Shown: positions 19,759-29,076 of the stretch, in pieces
Numbering within the stretch: the stretch's first letter is position 1
Layout of the letters: the number at the start of each line of letters is the position of its first letter
DNA from: Paenibacillus baekrokdamisoli
GTDB lineage: Bacteria; Bacillota; Bacilli; Paenibacillales; Paenibacillaceae
Assembly: GCF_003945345.1 (NCBI RefSeq)
Contig: NZ_AP019308.1
Span: 2,666,001 to 2,730,000 of the forward strand
Direction: 5' to 3'
DNA: 64,000 nucleotides
The notes under the pieces: generated by a model
What the model saw: only the letters and a program-made list of their open reading frames with translations
Told to the model about the DNA's origin: nothing
The model's database searches: none
Position numbers and translations under genes: made by a program

Positions 19759-19857
19759 AAGAAGAACTGGTTGACACTGTCCTCTTGTGGTGAAGCAAGT
19801 TCCTTCCCTCTGAAATATAAGCAAAGTATAGAGGAAACTTATACTTTCTTATAATTA
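19759..19857. repeat. Dispersed structured repeat, copy B
   Basis: Second copy of the element at 4876-4972, the most divergent of the three. It begins aagaagaac and has the AT hairpin aaatataag against cttataatt (one mismatch). It starts three bases after the stop codon of the preceding gene. Confidence 0.85.
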
Positions 19858-19860
19858 CAA

Positions 19861-19914
19861 AGAGGCCTTCTCTATTCGCAGGTTAACCCTGCACGGATAG
19901 AGAAGGCCTTTATT
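19861..19914. terminator. Bidirectional terminator
   Basis: agaggccttctctat pairs with atagagaaggccttt, with an inner gcagg/cctgc stem, between two convergent genes. Confidence 0.85.
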
Positions 19915-19925
19915 GTGAGTAATGA

Positions 19926-21887
19926 CTAATATCTTAGAGCAGGTAATGGCAAGAACATCATGGCGATCGGTAAATTGCTACCTGATGAAGGCGTGAAGAC
20001 AATATCAACTGACTCTTCAGAATCCCCAGTACGGTAAAGGACGGCCGCCTCGGTATTATCCTTCAGGATGCTGGTATTGCTTACAGCTACGACTTGGCCG
20101 TTTACCACGAAACCTCCTGTGTAAAAACCGCCCCTAGGATTAATTGCAATAAGGGTATGCGGTGCAACATGAGGTAATCTCAAATGATACAGAACACCAT
20201 AGTTACCTAGGTTCAATTCAAGCTTTCCCGTTACCTCATCAATACCATTCAAAATGGTATCAATGGTAGGATCACCGAGCCTAATCAACTGCGCCTGATT
20301 CCCAAGTATGTCAGGCATTTCAATGGTACGATTGGCGTTGTTGAAGGTACCTCTTACATGTTTGCCATCTCGCTCCATAATGGATAATGATGATAAGGAA
20401 GCAATTGGATCCTTCCCAACAGCAGCAACGACTACTCGGTACTCAAGCTCTTGATCGGCGTACACATCTCCATAAGCAGAGATGGCATCGTCCTGTTTAA
20501 TTGTTACTTTACTGATATCATCCAAAAGGATTTCTGATTTACCAGGAGCAATGGATTTCCACTTTGGAGTCGGGTTTGCAAGGAGAGAGCTCAGATATCG
20601 AATGGTCGATAGCTTACCCGTATTCTCTACGAACTTGTCAGGACCACCCATCCCAAAGGAGCTTGTGCTTACATTAACTGCTGAGCTGTTATTATTCGTA
20701 GCGATCAGGTACATTTTGACTGGGTAACCAATCTTGTTCACATTGTGAAACATAAAGCGTACTTGACCTGATATTTGGGAATCATAAGCAATCCCCTCTT
20801 GGATTAATGTCTCCGGGCTGTTGCTTCGAACCAGCTGAGCATCTTCATTCTGAATTTTATAAGAGAGCGATTGGAACTTAAGGACAGATGCCCCATCAAT
20901 AGTAAACTTGTCACCCACTGCTGTTTTTAGTCTTGCGTATTCGTCACGCGTGTAGAGCACTTCATTCGTCACCGTTATTGTCTTGGTTACCTGATGTGTC
21001 AATCCATGACGATCTTCTACCTCAAGGGTAACTGTTTTATCACCAGCTTCGAAGAACGCTTTATCATTACCGGTCCAGGTGCGGCGTACGATCGCGTTCT
21101 CATCATCTGTACTGAGATCCGTGTATAGGACATCTTCACCTATACGATACTGCTGCTTCTCAGTAGTGAAATCGGCAACAGGTGCCTGATTCGGTGCTTT
21201 TACTTCAATCGTAACTGAGAAAGGATCGCTCCATTGGCCTAATGCATCCTGTACTTGTCTTGTAATGGTATAGGTGCCTGGATTCGGAAACATATCCAAT
21301 TTGCCATCCCAACGCTCATCTACCAATGGTTGACCCGAAGGGCTAGTCGATTGATCGACATAGGTCACATTCGTTTCCCCTGCATAGATTTCCTTGGGCT
21401 GCACATCAAAGTTAGCTGTTGGCAGCTTGAAAACGTTCCAGGCCAAAGTAACCTTGCCTCCAGCTACAGTCAGCTTACTGTCTGTCAGTTGTGCCCACGT
21501 ACGCAGCGGAATCATAAGCGAGCCCTTTAATAGATAAGGTGCTGTAACATTAATCGGCTTATTATCGATGTAAACAATGGTGCTCCCAAACTTGAATCGA
21601 AGCACATGTGTACTGCTAGTGGCGATCGACTCCTTTTTCACGGAATCGAAGGACAGGACATACCCAAAGCGCGGTGCAATTGCACTTAGCGCAACAAAGG
21701 TTGAGCCTTTCACTGCGGTTAACGGCTGCGCTGACTTCCACATCGCACCGTTATGGACCATCACATTGCTATTTACTTGCAGGACGAGTTGGTCGGATAC
21801 TCCCGCCGCTGATGCAGTTCGTTCAGAAACGTTAGCTAGAGGAATAATAAACAATGATAAGATCAACAACCATTTCAAAGATTTCAT
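19926..21887 (-). CDS. Secreted stalk-domain protein with PKD-like domains
   Basis: A 653-residue exported protein of unknown function. The ATG at 21887 has aaggag seven bases upstream. A signal peptide (about residues 1-28, ending TASAA) is followed by a copper-amine-oxidase N-terminal-like stalk domain (residues 30-130, with KGSTFVALSAIAPRFGY and GSLMIPLRTWAQL). Two PKD-like modules follow (PGTYTITRQVQDALGQWSD; APVADFTTEKQQYRIGEDV), then about 340 residues of beta-rich sequence that I do not recognise. No cell-wall sorting signal is visible. Stalk domains are very common in Paenibacillus surface proteins. Confidence 0.8.
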   Translation of the reverse strand: MKSLKWLLILSLFIIPLANVSERTASAAGVSDQLVLQVNSNVMVHNGAMWKSAQPLTAVKGSTFVALSAIAPRFGYVLSFDSVKKESIATSSTHVLRFKFGSTIVYIDNKPINVTAPYLLKGSLMIPLRTWAQLTDSKLTVAGGKVTLAWNVFKLPTANFDVQPKEIYAGETNVTYVDQSTSPSGQPLVDERWDGKLDMFPNPGTYTITRQVQDALGQWSDPFSVTIEVKAPNQAPVADFTTEKQQYRIGEDVLYTDLSTDDENAIVRRTWTGNDKAFFEAGDKTVTLEVEDRHGLTHQVTKTITVTNEVLYTRDEYARLKTAVGDKFTIDGASVLKFQSLSYKIQNEDAQLVRSNSPETLIQEGIAYDSQISGQVRFMFHNVNKIGYPVKMYLIATNNNSSAVNVSTSSFGMGGPDKFVENTGKLSTIRYLSSLLANPTPKWKSIAPGKSEILLDDISKVTIKQDDAISAYGDVYADQELEYRVVVAAVGKDPIASLSSLSIMERDGKHVRGTFNNANRTIEMPDILGNQAQLIRLGDPTIDTILNGIDEVTGKLELNLGNYGVLYHLRLPHVAPHTLIAINPRGGFYTGGFVVNGQVVAVSNTSILKDNTEAAVLYRTGDSEESVDIVFTPSSGSNLPIAMMFLPLPALRY

Positions 21888-22043
21888 GCTCCGTCTCCTT
21901 TTCCACTCTAATGAATAACTGCTGCTTTGCTTTTGCAAAGCCTATTCAATGAGGTTTTCTGCTACTTCTCACGTCACCTTAAACGTATCGGATGTTGGAA
22001 AAGTTGCGGACATTTGGAAATAGACATGAATTGGACACAATTA

Positions 22044-22265
22044 TTATCGGTTTACTCTCATATTGATTAGGAAAAATACTGCCATGGCAATAAAAGCTAG
22101 TACAACTATAATTCCAATAATTGTTCGTACTCGCACTGATCGTTTGATACGTTCTGCATCCTTCTGCAAACGAGCCAAGGTTACTGCACGATGCACGAAT
22201 AATAACACAATCAGCATAGCGACAAACACCATATTCGTGAGAAACCACATTTGCTGCCAAAACAT
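22044..22265 (-). CDS. Small two-helix membrane protein
   Basis: A 73-residue protein of unknown function starting at the ATG at 22265, preceded by gggagagataggg. Two membrane helices (residues 5-24 and 45-68) flank a positively charged amphipathic segment (RLQKDAERIKRSVRVRT). Longer in-frame starts exist up to 22358 but lack binding sites. It lies between the stalk-domain gene and the divergent LuxR-type gene. Confidence 0.65.
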   Translation of the reverse strand: MFWQQMWFLTNMVFVAMLIVLLFVHRAVTLARLQKDAERIKRSVRVRTIIGIIVVLAFIAMAVFFLINMRVNR

Positions 22266-22540
22266 AATCCCTATCTCTCCCAACATCGATTCGAATCCAT
22301 GTGTGAATCGTAATCTACCCCTTTTTCTCTTGAAAAGGGCTTTGAAGACCACGCACACAGCTAGAGTAGACTCTACCTGATTTGGAAGGGTAATGCAAAT
22401 TCATTCCATCTATATATTCAAAGGAAGCTTGGCGTTTCATGACTAAAGCCATTTTCGTTCTTCGTTCACTTATGCCCAGCGTCCGTCTTCTACCATTTAT
22501 GCTATAATAATAAAACTGAATGAAAGCCGGAGGCTTAGCA

Positions 22541-22873
22541 ATGTCGCTGCTGCTTAATGGAATGAGACATCTACTCATACTTGTTCCTGCGAGCGTTACC
22601 ATTCTTACAGAGCAGGTCGATTCGCAAGGATTGTTTATGTTTTATATTCTGCTTGCGCTGCTGTTCCTTCGTGCTGGACAAATGACTGCTCTTGGGCTGA
22701 CACAGGTAGAGCAGCAGGTGGTCGATTTAATTGCGAAAGGTAAATCAAATAAAGAAATTGCATCTTTGCTATACTTGAGTGAAGGCACAATCAAGAATTA
22801 CATCTCTGTCATTCTCGGTAAGCTAGAGCTGCGTGATCGTACACAAATCGCCATCTTCTATTTAACCATATAG
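22541..22873 (+). CDS. Short membrane protein with LuxR-type DNA-binding domain
   Basis: A 110-residue protein. The first 48 residues are hydrophobic with one or two membrane helices (about 10-24 and 31-45); residues 50-108 form a LuxR/GerE helix-turn-helix (LTQVEQQVVDLIAKGKSNKEI, then EGTIKNYISVILGKL). There is no receiver or ligand domain. The ATG at 22541 has ggagg seven bases upstream. It may be a membrane-tethered regulator, or the relic of a larger sensor. UPF0637 follows on the same strand. Confidence 0.75.
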   Translation: MSLLLNGMRHLLILVPASVTILTEQVDSQGLFMFYILLALLFLRAGQMTALGLTQVEQQVVDLIAKGKSNKEIASLLYLSEGTIKNYISVILGKLELRDRTQIAIFYLTI

Positions 22874-22929
22874 ATAAGATTCTATATTTTGCGAAAATCA
22901 GCATGAATGAGAAAGGAACAATAACCGCC

Positions 22930-23598
22930 ATGACCCTTCAACAAACTCAAACAAAAGAAATAAGCCAGCAAATCGATATGTTTTCCGGTTTTAACGCAGA
23001 TGATTTTGATGTATTCGCTGTACCTGGATTAGAGGCTCGCATGAGTGTTCTGATTGATCGGATCCGTCCCAAGCTTAATGAGCTGGGGACTCTGCTTGCA
23101 CCGGTATTAACCGATCTCTGCGGTGAACCGATGTTTGCCCATGTAGCCAAGCATGCTAGGCGAAAGGTTAATCCGCCCAATGACACTTGGGTCGCATTTG
23201 CACCTAGCAAGCGTGGATACAAGGCTCACCCGCATTTCCAAATTGGCTTATTTGGCTCCCATCTATTCGTTCAATTCGCCATTATTTACGAATCGGATAA
23301 GAAATCTGTATTCGCTGAGCATGCACTTAAACAGCTCGACGAGATTGAGAAACATATCCCTGCTCACTATGTCTGGTCAGGCGATCACATGGTACCTGGC
23401 GGAGATAAGCAAGGTGATCTTGGACATGAGGGTCTCATTAAGCTGCTTGAGCGACTTCGTACCGTCAAAGCATCTGAGGCGCTATGCGGAATTATTATCG
23501 ACCGGAATGATCCGCTGCTGCTCGATGGCGATGCGTTTGTTGAGAAAGTAAAAGAAACCTTCCGGACTGTACTTCCATTATATAAGATGTCTTTCTAG
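22930..23598 (+). CDS. UPF0637 (DUF1054, YktB-like) protein
   Basis: A soluble protein of about 222 residues without assigned function. Family features are FSGFNADDFDVFAVPGLEAR near the N-terminus, WVAFAPSKRGYKAHPHFQIG in the middle and the GDL..EGLIKLLERL segment. The ATG at 22930 is preceded by aaaggaac; an ATG nine codons earlier is less likely. A terminator follows directly. Confidence 0.85.
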   Translation: MTLQQTQTKEISQQIDMFSGFNADDFDVFAVPGLEARMSVLIDRIRPKLNELGTLLAPVLTDLCGEPMFAHVAKHARRKVNPPNDTWVAFAPSKRGYKAHPHFQIGLFGSHLFVQFAIIYESDKKSVFAEHALKQLDEIEKHIPAHYVWSGDHMVPGGDKQGDLGHEGLIKLLERLRTVKASEALCGIIIDRNDPLLLDGDAFVEKVKETFRTVLPLYKMSF

Positions 23599-23606
23599 TA
23601 AAAATA

Positions 23607-23656
23607 AAAGGGCAAATGAACGTCACCACTTGGGATGACTTTCACCTGCCCTTTTT
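23607..23656. terminator. Bidirectional terminator
   Basis: aaagggca pairs with tgcccttttt with an inner gtca/tgac stem, between the convergent UPF0637 and MFS genes. Confidence 0.8.
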
Positions 23657-23672
23657 CCATATAAACACGCAA

Positions 23673-24896
23673 TTAAGCGGTCGTCTCTATTGCCGCAGCT
23701 GCATTCAGCTTACTGTCTGTTGGCAGGAGTGCGGCAAGCAAACCAATCAGCGGCAAGAATGCACAGATCTGAATGATAAAGGAAATGCCCATTGAATCTG
23801 CTAAACTGCCTAGGATAGCCGACCCGATTCCACCTAATCCAAAAGCAACCCCGAAGAATAATCCCGAAACCGTCCCTACTTTACCGGGCAGCAGCTCCTG
23901 GGCATAAACGACAATGACAGAGAACCCAATATGGAGGATGAATCCGACACATATGCAAAGCACCGCCGAGAAAAACTCATTCGCATAAGGCAGCAGAATA
24001 GAGAATGGCGCTGTTCCCAGAATGGAGAACCAAATTGTATTCCGCCGACCGAAACGATCGGCAATCGGTCCGCCCATGAAGGTTCCAACTGTCCCTGCTG
24101 CCAATAAGGCAAAAATAAACAGCTGCGCACGTCCATTGGATAACTTAAAGTGATCCATTAAGAAGAATGCATAATACCCCGTCATACTCGCCAGATAAAC
24201 GAATTTGGAGAACAGCATCATGATCAAGATCACCATCGAATAAGTGATCATTTTACGTGACAAAGGTTTGGCTGCTCGAATTGTACGACTCGCCTTCGGT
24301 CTATTCGCGATGTGTGTCTTATACCATTTTGCTACAAACATCTGAACGATAAAAGCTCCTGCAGCAGCGAATGTGAACCAAATGACGCCATACTGGCCGA
24401 GTGGAACGAATATCAAAGCCGTTAATATCGGCCCCAATGACGAACCGATATTGCCTCCTACCTGAAAAATCGATTGCGCTAATCCTCTGCGAGGCCCAGC
24501 TGCCAAATAAGCAACACGCGAGGACTCCGGGTGAAGTATGGATGACCCCAAGCCTATTAATATAACGGCGACAATCATTGCTGAGAACGAGCCAGCCAAA
24601 GCGAGGAAAACAACACCAGTAAGTGTGAAAAGGACGCCAATCGGCAGCATGTAGGGTAGCGGACGTTTATCCGTGTAGAAACCGATAAAAGGCTGGAATA
24701 ACGAAGCCGTAAGATTCATTGCTAAGGCGATCAAACCAATCTGCCCAAAGGAAAGGTTAAGCGATGTGCGAATAATCGGGAAAATGGCAGGAACGACTGA
24801 TTGAATCGTATCGTTCAATAAATGAACCAAGCTTATTGCATAGAGAACAGAAAATACCGTTATTTGCTGCGTACGAATTGAATTTGATTGACTCAT
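23673..24896 (-). CDS. MFS transporter of the fosmidomycin-resistance (Fsr) type
   Basis: A 407-residue major facilitator with 12 predicted helices. LVHLLNDTIQSVVPAIFP, GLGSSILHPESSRVAYLA and RGLAQSIFQVGGNIGSSLGP match the Fsr-like branch, members of which export fosmidomycin and other compounds. The ATG at 24896 is preceded by gaggtgat. The GntR gene 58 bases upstream is on the same strand and probably cotranscribed or its regulator. The substrate here is not known. Confidence 0.85.
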   Translation of the reverse strand: MSQSNSIRTQQITVFSVLYAISLVHLLNDTIQSVVPAIFPIIRTSLNLSFGQIGLIALAMNLTASLFQPFIGFYTDKRPLPYMLPIGVLFTLTGVVFLALAGSFSAMIVAVILIGLGSSILHPESSRVAYLAAGPRRGLAQSIFQVGGNIGSSLGPILTALIFVPLGQYGVIWFTFAAAGAFIVQMFVAKWYKTHIANRPKASRTIRAAKPLSRKMITYSMVILIMMLFSKFVYLASMTGYYAFFLMDHFKLSNGRAQLFIFALLAAGTVGTFMGGPIADRFGRRNTIWFSILGTAPFSILLPYANEFFSAVLCICVGFILHIGFSVIVVYAQELLPGKVGTVSGLFFGVAFGLGGIGSAILGSLADSMGISFIIQICAFLPLIGLLAALLPTDSKLNAAAAIETTA

Positions 24897-24954
24897 CTGA
24901 TCACCTCTTCATGTTAGTAAACATCATATCATCTGACGTTTAAAGATAAAATTT

Positions 24955-25644
24955 TTATTCAAGCGCTTTTTTAATAGCTTTAACCGTACCATCCAAATTC
25001 TGGAGGGTCCAATACATCGCTGTCTCTGCATTCTTCTCTACTATTGCTTGATACAAGTTCTCGTGAATCTCATCATGGGGATTGTGGACTTCCGTATCAC
25101 TAACCAACTTATGTAACGCATCCTGAAGAACGGATGTGAAGGTCCGATACAAGTCAGTAACCACCGTATTCTTACTAGCAATTGCGATTGCGAGATGAAA
25201 CTTAATATCCTCCGTTAAAAAGCCCGTCATATCCCGCTGCTTCTGTGCTTGCAACCGATTATCCAGAAAAATTCGCATCTGTTTCAAATCGTCTTCATCA
25301 CGCCGCTCAGCTGCAAGCTTGGCGATCTCCAGCTCCAGCATCCGCCTCACTTCATAAACCTCCAGCAATTCTGCACGGCGCAATCTGCTATCAAGAGGCT
25401 CTTGAATCGTAGAACTCGCTGTGAGAAAAGTACCATAGCCCTGCTTCTTCTCCAGCATACCTGCATGGACAAGTACACGCACAGCCTCACGAATCGTAGA
25501 CCTTCCCACACCGAATTGCTCCATCAGCTCAGGCTCTGTAGGAATTTTGTCACCCAATTTAAGATCTCCGCTCGAGATCTTCTTCTGTAACTGAACAACA
25601 ACCTCATCCACTAGCTGATTACGTTTCAACGTTTGAAAATTCAT
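24955..25644 (-). CDS. FadR-type GntR transcriptional regulator
   Basis: A 229-residue regulator. The N-terminal winged helix (residues 8-75) contains KIPTEPELMEQFGVGRSTIRE; the all-helical FCD ligand domain (about 95-220) has EVRRMLELEIAKLAAERR and DIKFHLAIAIASKN, where an Asp and a His usually bind a metal. The ATG at 25644 follows aggagat. It is upstream of the MFS gene in the same direction, so it may act on that pump; the ligand is probably an organic acid by analogy with the family. Confidence 0.9.
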   Translation of the reverse strand: MNFQTLKRNQLVDEVVVQLQKKISSGDLKLGDKIPTEPELMEQFGVGRSTIREAVRVLVHAGMLEKKQGYGTFLTASSTIQEPLDSRLRRAELLEVYEVRRMLELEIAKLAAERRDEDDLKQMRIFLDNRLQAQKQRDMTGFLTEDIKFHLAIAIASKNTVVTDLYRTFTSVLQDALHKLVSDTEVHNPHDEIHENLYQAIVEKNAETAMYWTLQNLDGTVKAIKKALE

Positions 25645-25702
25645 CAGATCATCTCCTGTTTATAGATAATAACATAAAATGAATGCGAAAGAACACACTT
25701 TC

Positions 25703-25752
25703 AAAAAAAATAAAACAGGATGATATCGCCTATGAACAGCGATACCATCCTG
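25703..25752 (-). terminator. Terminator of the RND pump gene
   Basis: On the minus strand caggatggtatcgc pairs with gcgatatcatcctg, followed by ttttatttttttt. Confidence 0.9.
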
Positions 25753-25804
25753 CTATTTTATATGAACCGCCTTGAAGGAAGCGGGGCTTATAGCTTGCGG
25801 CCGT

Positions 25805-25834
25805 TTAGACCGTTTAGACCGTTTAGGCCGTTTA
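25805..25834 (-). repeat. 9-bp repeat placing four in-frame TAA codons at the RND gene end
   Basis: On the minus strand taaacggcc/taaacggtc units repeat at 9-base intervals from the stop codon, so TAA occurs in frame at 25834, 25825, 25816 and 25807. Confidence 0.85.
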
Positions 25835-28800
25835 AGCTGCTTTTTCTACCTTTCCACCAACTGCAAGCCGCTGACGATAGGACTTGCGGAAGAAGAATAG
25901 CTCATAGATACAAGGGACGATAATCAATGTGAGTATCGTTGCTGCTGCCAGTCCCCCAATGACGACAATCGCCAAGCTCTGGGAGACGATACTGCCGCTT
26001 TCTGATGAGCCGAATATGAGCGGCAGCATCGCACAGATCGTAGCAACAGCAGTCATTAAGATCGGACGCATCCGAGTGGTTGCCGCCTCGACTAGCGATT
26101 CGCGGATCGTCATATGCTCTTCGTTCTGCTTCACTCGATCGATGAGAACGATCGCGTTCGTCACAACAATTCCGATAAGCATCAATGCTCCGAATACCGC
26201 CGTAAAGTCTGGCGTTATCCCTGTGATAAGCAGGGCTACGATGGCACCGATTGCAGCAAGCGGCAGTGAACACATGATGGCAAGTGGACCGCGCAGCGTT
26301 TTGAATGTGATAACCATAATCAGATACACAATACCGATCGCAATCAGCATAATGATACCTAGATCTGCGAAATCAGCTGATTGATCCGCTGAAGCACCAC
26401 CAACCGTGAATTCCGTGCCAGTTGGAGCTTTCAATGCCGTTACCTTTTCGCTGATTTCTTTGCCGACTAAGGATAACTGGCTTGGCTCAATATCGGCCGA
26501 TACTCGGATATAGAGCTTGCCGTCCTTATGGAAGAAAGCACTTGATTGCTCACTTTTCACAAGCTTAGCTACCGAAGATACTGCAGCTGGGCCGTTATCT
26601 GTTAGAATGGTAAGCTTATTCAAATCCGCTTCTGTCAACGGATTTACCGATGGCTGCAAAATAACGTTCGTCTCCCGATTATCGATTGTAATCGAGCCGA
26701 TTGGAACTGGATTAAGCAAGCCCTGCAGCTGCATAGCTACTTCCTGCCCCTTCGCTTTTACCGGGTCAAGATCAAAGGTATAGACTGGCTTCTTCTCCTC
26801 TTGGTTCGATTTCACTTTAATAACGTCTTTAATCGGTTTGATTGCTGCCATAACTTGCTCGGCGCCTTTGGCAATCAACTCTGGGTTATCCCCTGTTACA
26901 TCTACAATGATTTGGGTCGAGCCACCTCCGCCCATCATGCTCGATGCGCTAGCGTTTAGCTCTGCTCCTTTGTAGCTTGGACGCTGCGCTTTGAGGTCAG
27001 CTATTAATTTATCGGCATCTGCGCCTTCCTTCATATCAACCATATATGAGACCAATGTTGGTGAGGAAACTTCTCCATACTTCGCATTATCGGAACTGTT
27101 ACCATTGGACATTAGCACCCAGTCGATATCTTTGCGACTATTGATATACGTTTCCAGCTTACGGCCTTCTTCAATAACCTTCTCATGCGGTGTCTCACTT
27201 GGATATTCCAGCGTAACGCTCAAATTACTAGCACTCGAGGAGTCGATAGCTCCTTTTGGCATAGACATGTAAGCACCGATTGACCCAATCAGAAGAACAA
27301 GGGAGATAATAATTGGTACCCATTTATGCTTCAAATTCCAAGTCAGGAAGCTAGCAAATCGTTTAGAACCTTCATGCTCCTTCATTTTCGTGCCTCGCAG
27401 AAGCACAGCACTCAGCAGCGGAACAACGGTAAGAGCCACGAGTAAGGAGGCGATCAACGAATAGGCTACCGTCAAAGCAAATGGCAGTAAGAACGATTGC
27501 AGAGAGCCCCTCAATAAGCCCATTGGCAGGAATACTGCCACCGTTACAAGCGTTGAAGAAGTAATTGCTGTTGCTACTTCCTTTGTGGCATCAATAATAA
27601 GTTGAACGGAAAAGGTTTCCTTCTGCAAGCGGCGATAGATGTTCTCGATAACGACGATACTGTCATCTACCAAACGTCCGACAGCAACTGCCACACCGCC
27701 TAATGTAATAATGTTCAACGTTACACCCGATAGGCTAAGCAGATAGAGCGTGATACCTAGCGATAAGGGTATAGAAACAATCGTGACGATGGTTGCTCGG
27801 AAGTTTCGCATGAACAAGAGAATAACAATCGTAGCGAACAGTGCACCTAGGAGCACCTCACGAAGCATTGAATTGACCGAATGCACGACTTGATCCGCTG
27901 TACTTAGCAATACCTTTGCGTCGGCACCCTTCACTTCTTTGTTTATCTTCTCCACCGTGCTGGCGACTTTATCACCAACCGTCACTGCATTTGCATTGGC
28001 TGTCTTAGATATCGTCAGCATCAGTACGTTCTTCCCGCCGATGCTGCTGATACTCTCTGCTTTATTATCCATTTTCACTTCGGCAATATCACCCAGAGTG
28101 ACGCCCTTAGCAACAGGCAGCTTGCGAAGTGTGTCCAAATCATTAATTGAAGCATTTACACTAATGTTGCCTGTCGCGCCATCAATCGTTTTCTCCCCAA
28201 TAGAGGAGGCTGTGCCACGACCCTGTAGAACGCCCATTAACGCCTGAAAAGGTACGCCTTTGTCTGCTAGCTTCTTGTTATCAGGTACGATAAGCACGCT
28301 TGGAATGACTTTCCCGCCCAGCGATACATTACCGGCGCCATCGATTTTCTTAAATTCATTGATGATGTTTTTCTCTGCTTTCTCGCGGTCAGCATCACTC
28401 ATTCCATCGAGCCCGATCGATACCCACGAGATTGGAATCATCGAGGTGTTGAACTGAACGACGAATGGCTTCATCACTCGTTCAGGAAGTCCAACACCTG
28501 CAACGGCAGCTTCAACCTCTGCTTTTGCGTCCTTCATATTCGTCTTCGAATCAAATGCTAGATTAATAGTGGAGAATCCATTTCCTGAAGAAGAAGTCAT
28601 ACTGCTCTTACCCTTCACGAACTGAACGGCATCCTCTAGCTTCGATGTCACTTGTGTTTCCATGGACTTGGCATCATAACCAGGCCCGATAGCAGCGATG
28701 GTAACCATCGGGTTGTCAGCTTCAGGGAGGAACTCCATCGGTAATCGCCAATAGCTAAGTACCCCCATTACCAACGCCATTAGCACGATAAGTTTCATCG

Positions 28801-28840
28801 CCGCTTTGTTATTAAATGCCCACTTCGTTAACCTTTGCAT
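25832..28840 (-). CDS. RND-family efflux transporter (SwrC/YerP-like)
   Basis: A 1002-residue resistance-nodulation-division pump with the usual repeat: helix 1 near residue 15, a large outer domain (about 35-310), helices 2-6 (about 315-480), a second outer domain (510-800) and helices 8-12. GGVAVAVGRLVDDSIVVIEN includes the helix-4 acidic residues of proton relay. It resembles Bacillus SwrC, linked to surfactin self-resistance and swarming; the substrate here is unknown. No adaptor gene lies beside it. It is divergent from an ABC exporter with its TetR gene, and two TetR-like sites lie between. Confidence 0.9.
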   Translation of the reverse strand: MQRLTKWAFNNKAAMKLIVLMALVMGVLSYWRLPMEFLPEADNPMVTIAAIGPGYDAKSMETQVTSKLEDAVQFVKGKSSMTSSSGNGFSTINLAFDSKTNMKDAKAEVEAAVAGVGLPERVMKPFVVQFNTSMIPISWVSIGLDGMSDADREKAEKNIINEFKKIDGAGNVSLGGKVIPSVLIVPDNKKLADKGVPFQALMGVLQGRGTASSIGEKTIDGATGNISVNASINDLDTLRKLPVAKGVTLGDIAEVKMDNKAESISSIGGKNVLMLTISKTANANAVTVGDKVASTVEKINKEVKGADAKVLLSTADQVVHSVNSMLREVLLGALFATIVILLFMRNFRATIVTIVSIPLSLGITLYLLSLSGVTLNIITLGGVAVAVGRLVDDSIVVIENIYRRLQKETFSVQLIIDATKEVATAITSSTLVTVAVFLPMGLLRGSLQSFLLPFALTVAYSLIASLLVALTVVPLLSAVLLRGTKMKEHEGSKRFASFLTWNLKHKWVPIIISLVLLIGSIGAYMSMPKGAIDSSSASNLSVTLEYPSETPHEKVIEEGRKLETYINSRKDIDWVLMSNGNSSDNAKYGEVSSPTLVSYMVDMKEGADADKLIADLKAQRPSYKGAELNASASSMMGGGGSTQIIVDVTGDNPELIAKGAEQVMAAIKPIKDVIKVKSNQEEKKPVYTFDLDPVKAKGQEVAMQLQGLLNPVPIGSITIDNRETNVILQPSVNPLTEADLNKLTILTDNGPAAVSSVAKLVKSEQSSAFFHKDGKLYIRVSADIEPSQLSLVGKEISEKVTALKAPTGTEFTVGGASADQSADFADLGIIMLIAIGIVYLIMVITFKTLRGPLAIMCSLPLAAIGAIVALLITGITPDFTAVFGALMLIGIVVTNAIVLIDRVKQNEEHMTIRESLVEAATTRMRPILMTAVATICAMLPLIFGSSESGSIVSQSLAIVVIGGLAAATILTLIIVPCIYELFFFRKSYRQRLAVGGKVEKAA

Positions 28841-28991
28841 TCTACTTCAAGCTCCCCTCACAATAATGTTCTTCTCTTAACTCCTTGCTAAAGTTTACCT
28901 GTTCCTCAGTCTCCCTAAAAACGTCTACAGACCAGTCTTTTTCCCCGACCTAAGACGGAGGAGCTTATACGTCTGTAGATTTAAATGTAAA

Positions 28992-29005
28992 TGAGTGATT
29001 ACTCA
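28992..29005. promoter_or_regulatory. TetR-type operator, site 1
   Basis: tgagtgattactca, a 14-base palindrome with one mismatch, directly upstream of the -35 box at 29007. Confidence 0.7.
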
Positions 29006-29006
29006 C

Positions 29007-29035
29007 TTTACGTGTTTGCGATTGTAGAATATTAT
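29007..29035 (+). promoter_or_regulatory. Promoter of the ABC exporter / tetR operon
   Basis: tttacg and tattat separated by 17 bases, about 42 bases before the start of the ATPase gene and flanked on both sides by tgagtnattactca palindromes. Confidence 0.6.
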
Positions 29036-29040
29036 ATAGA

Positions 29041-29054
29041 TGAGTAATTACTCA
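29041..29054. promoter_or_regulatory. TetR-type operator, site 2
   Basis: tgagtaattactca, a perfect 14-base palindrome just downstream of the -10 box, 49 bases from site 1. Confidence 0.72.
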
Positions 29055-29076
29055 CAAATTATGAGGGAGTTGGTTC

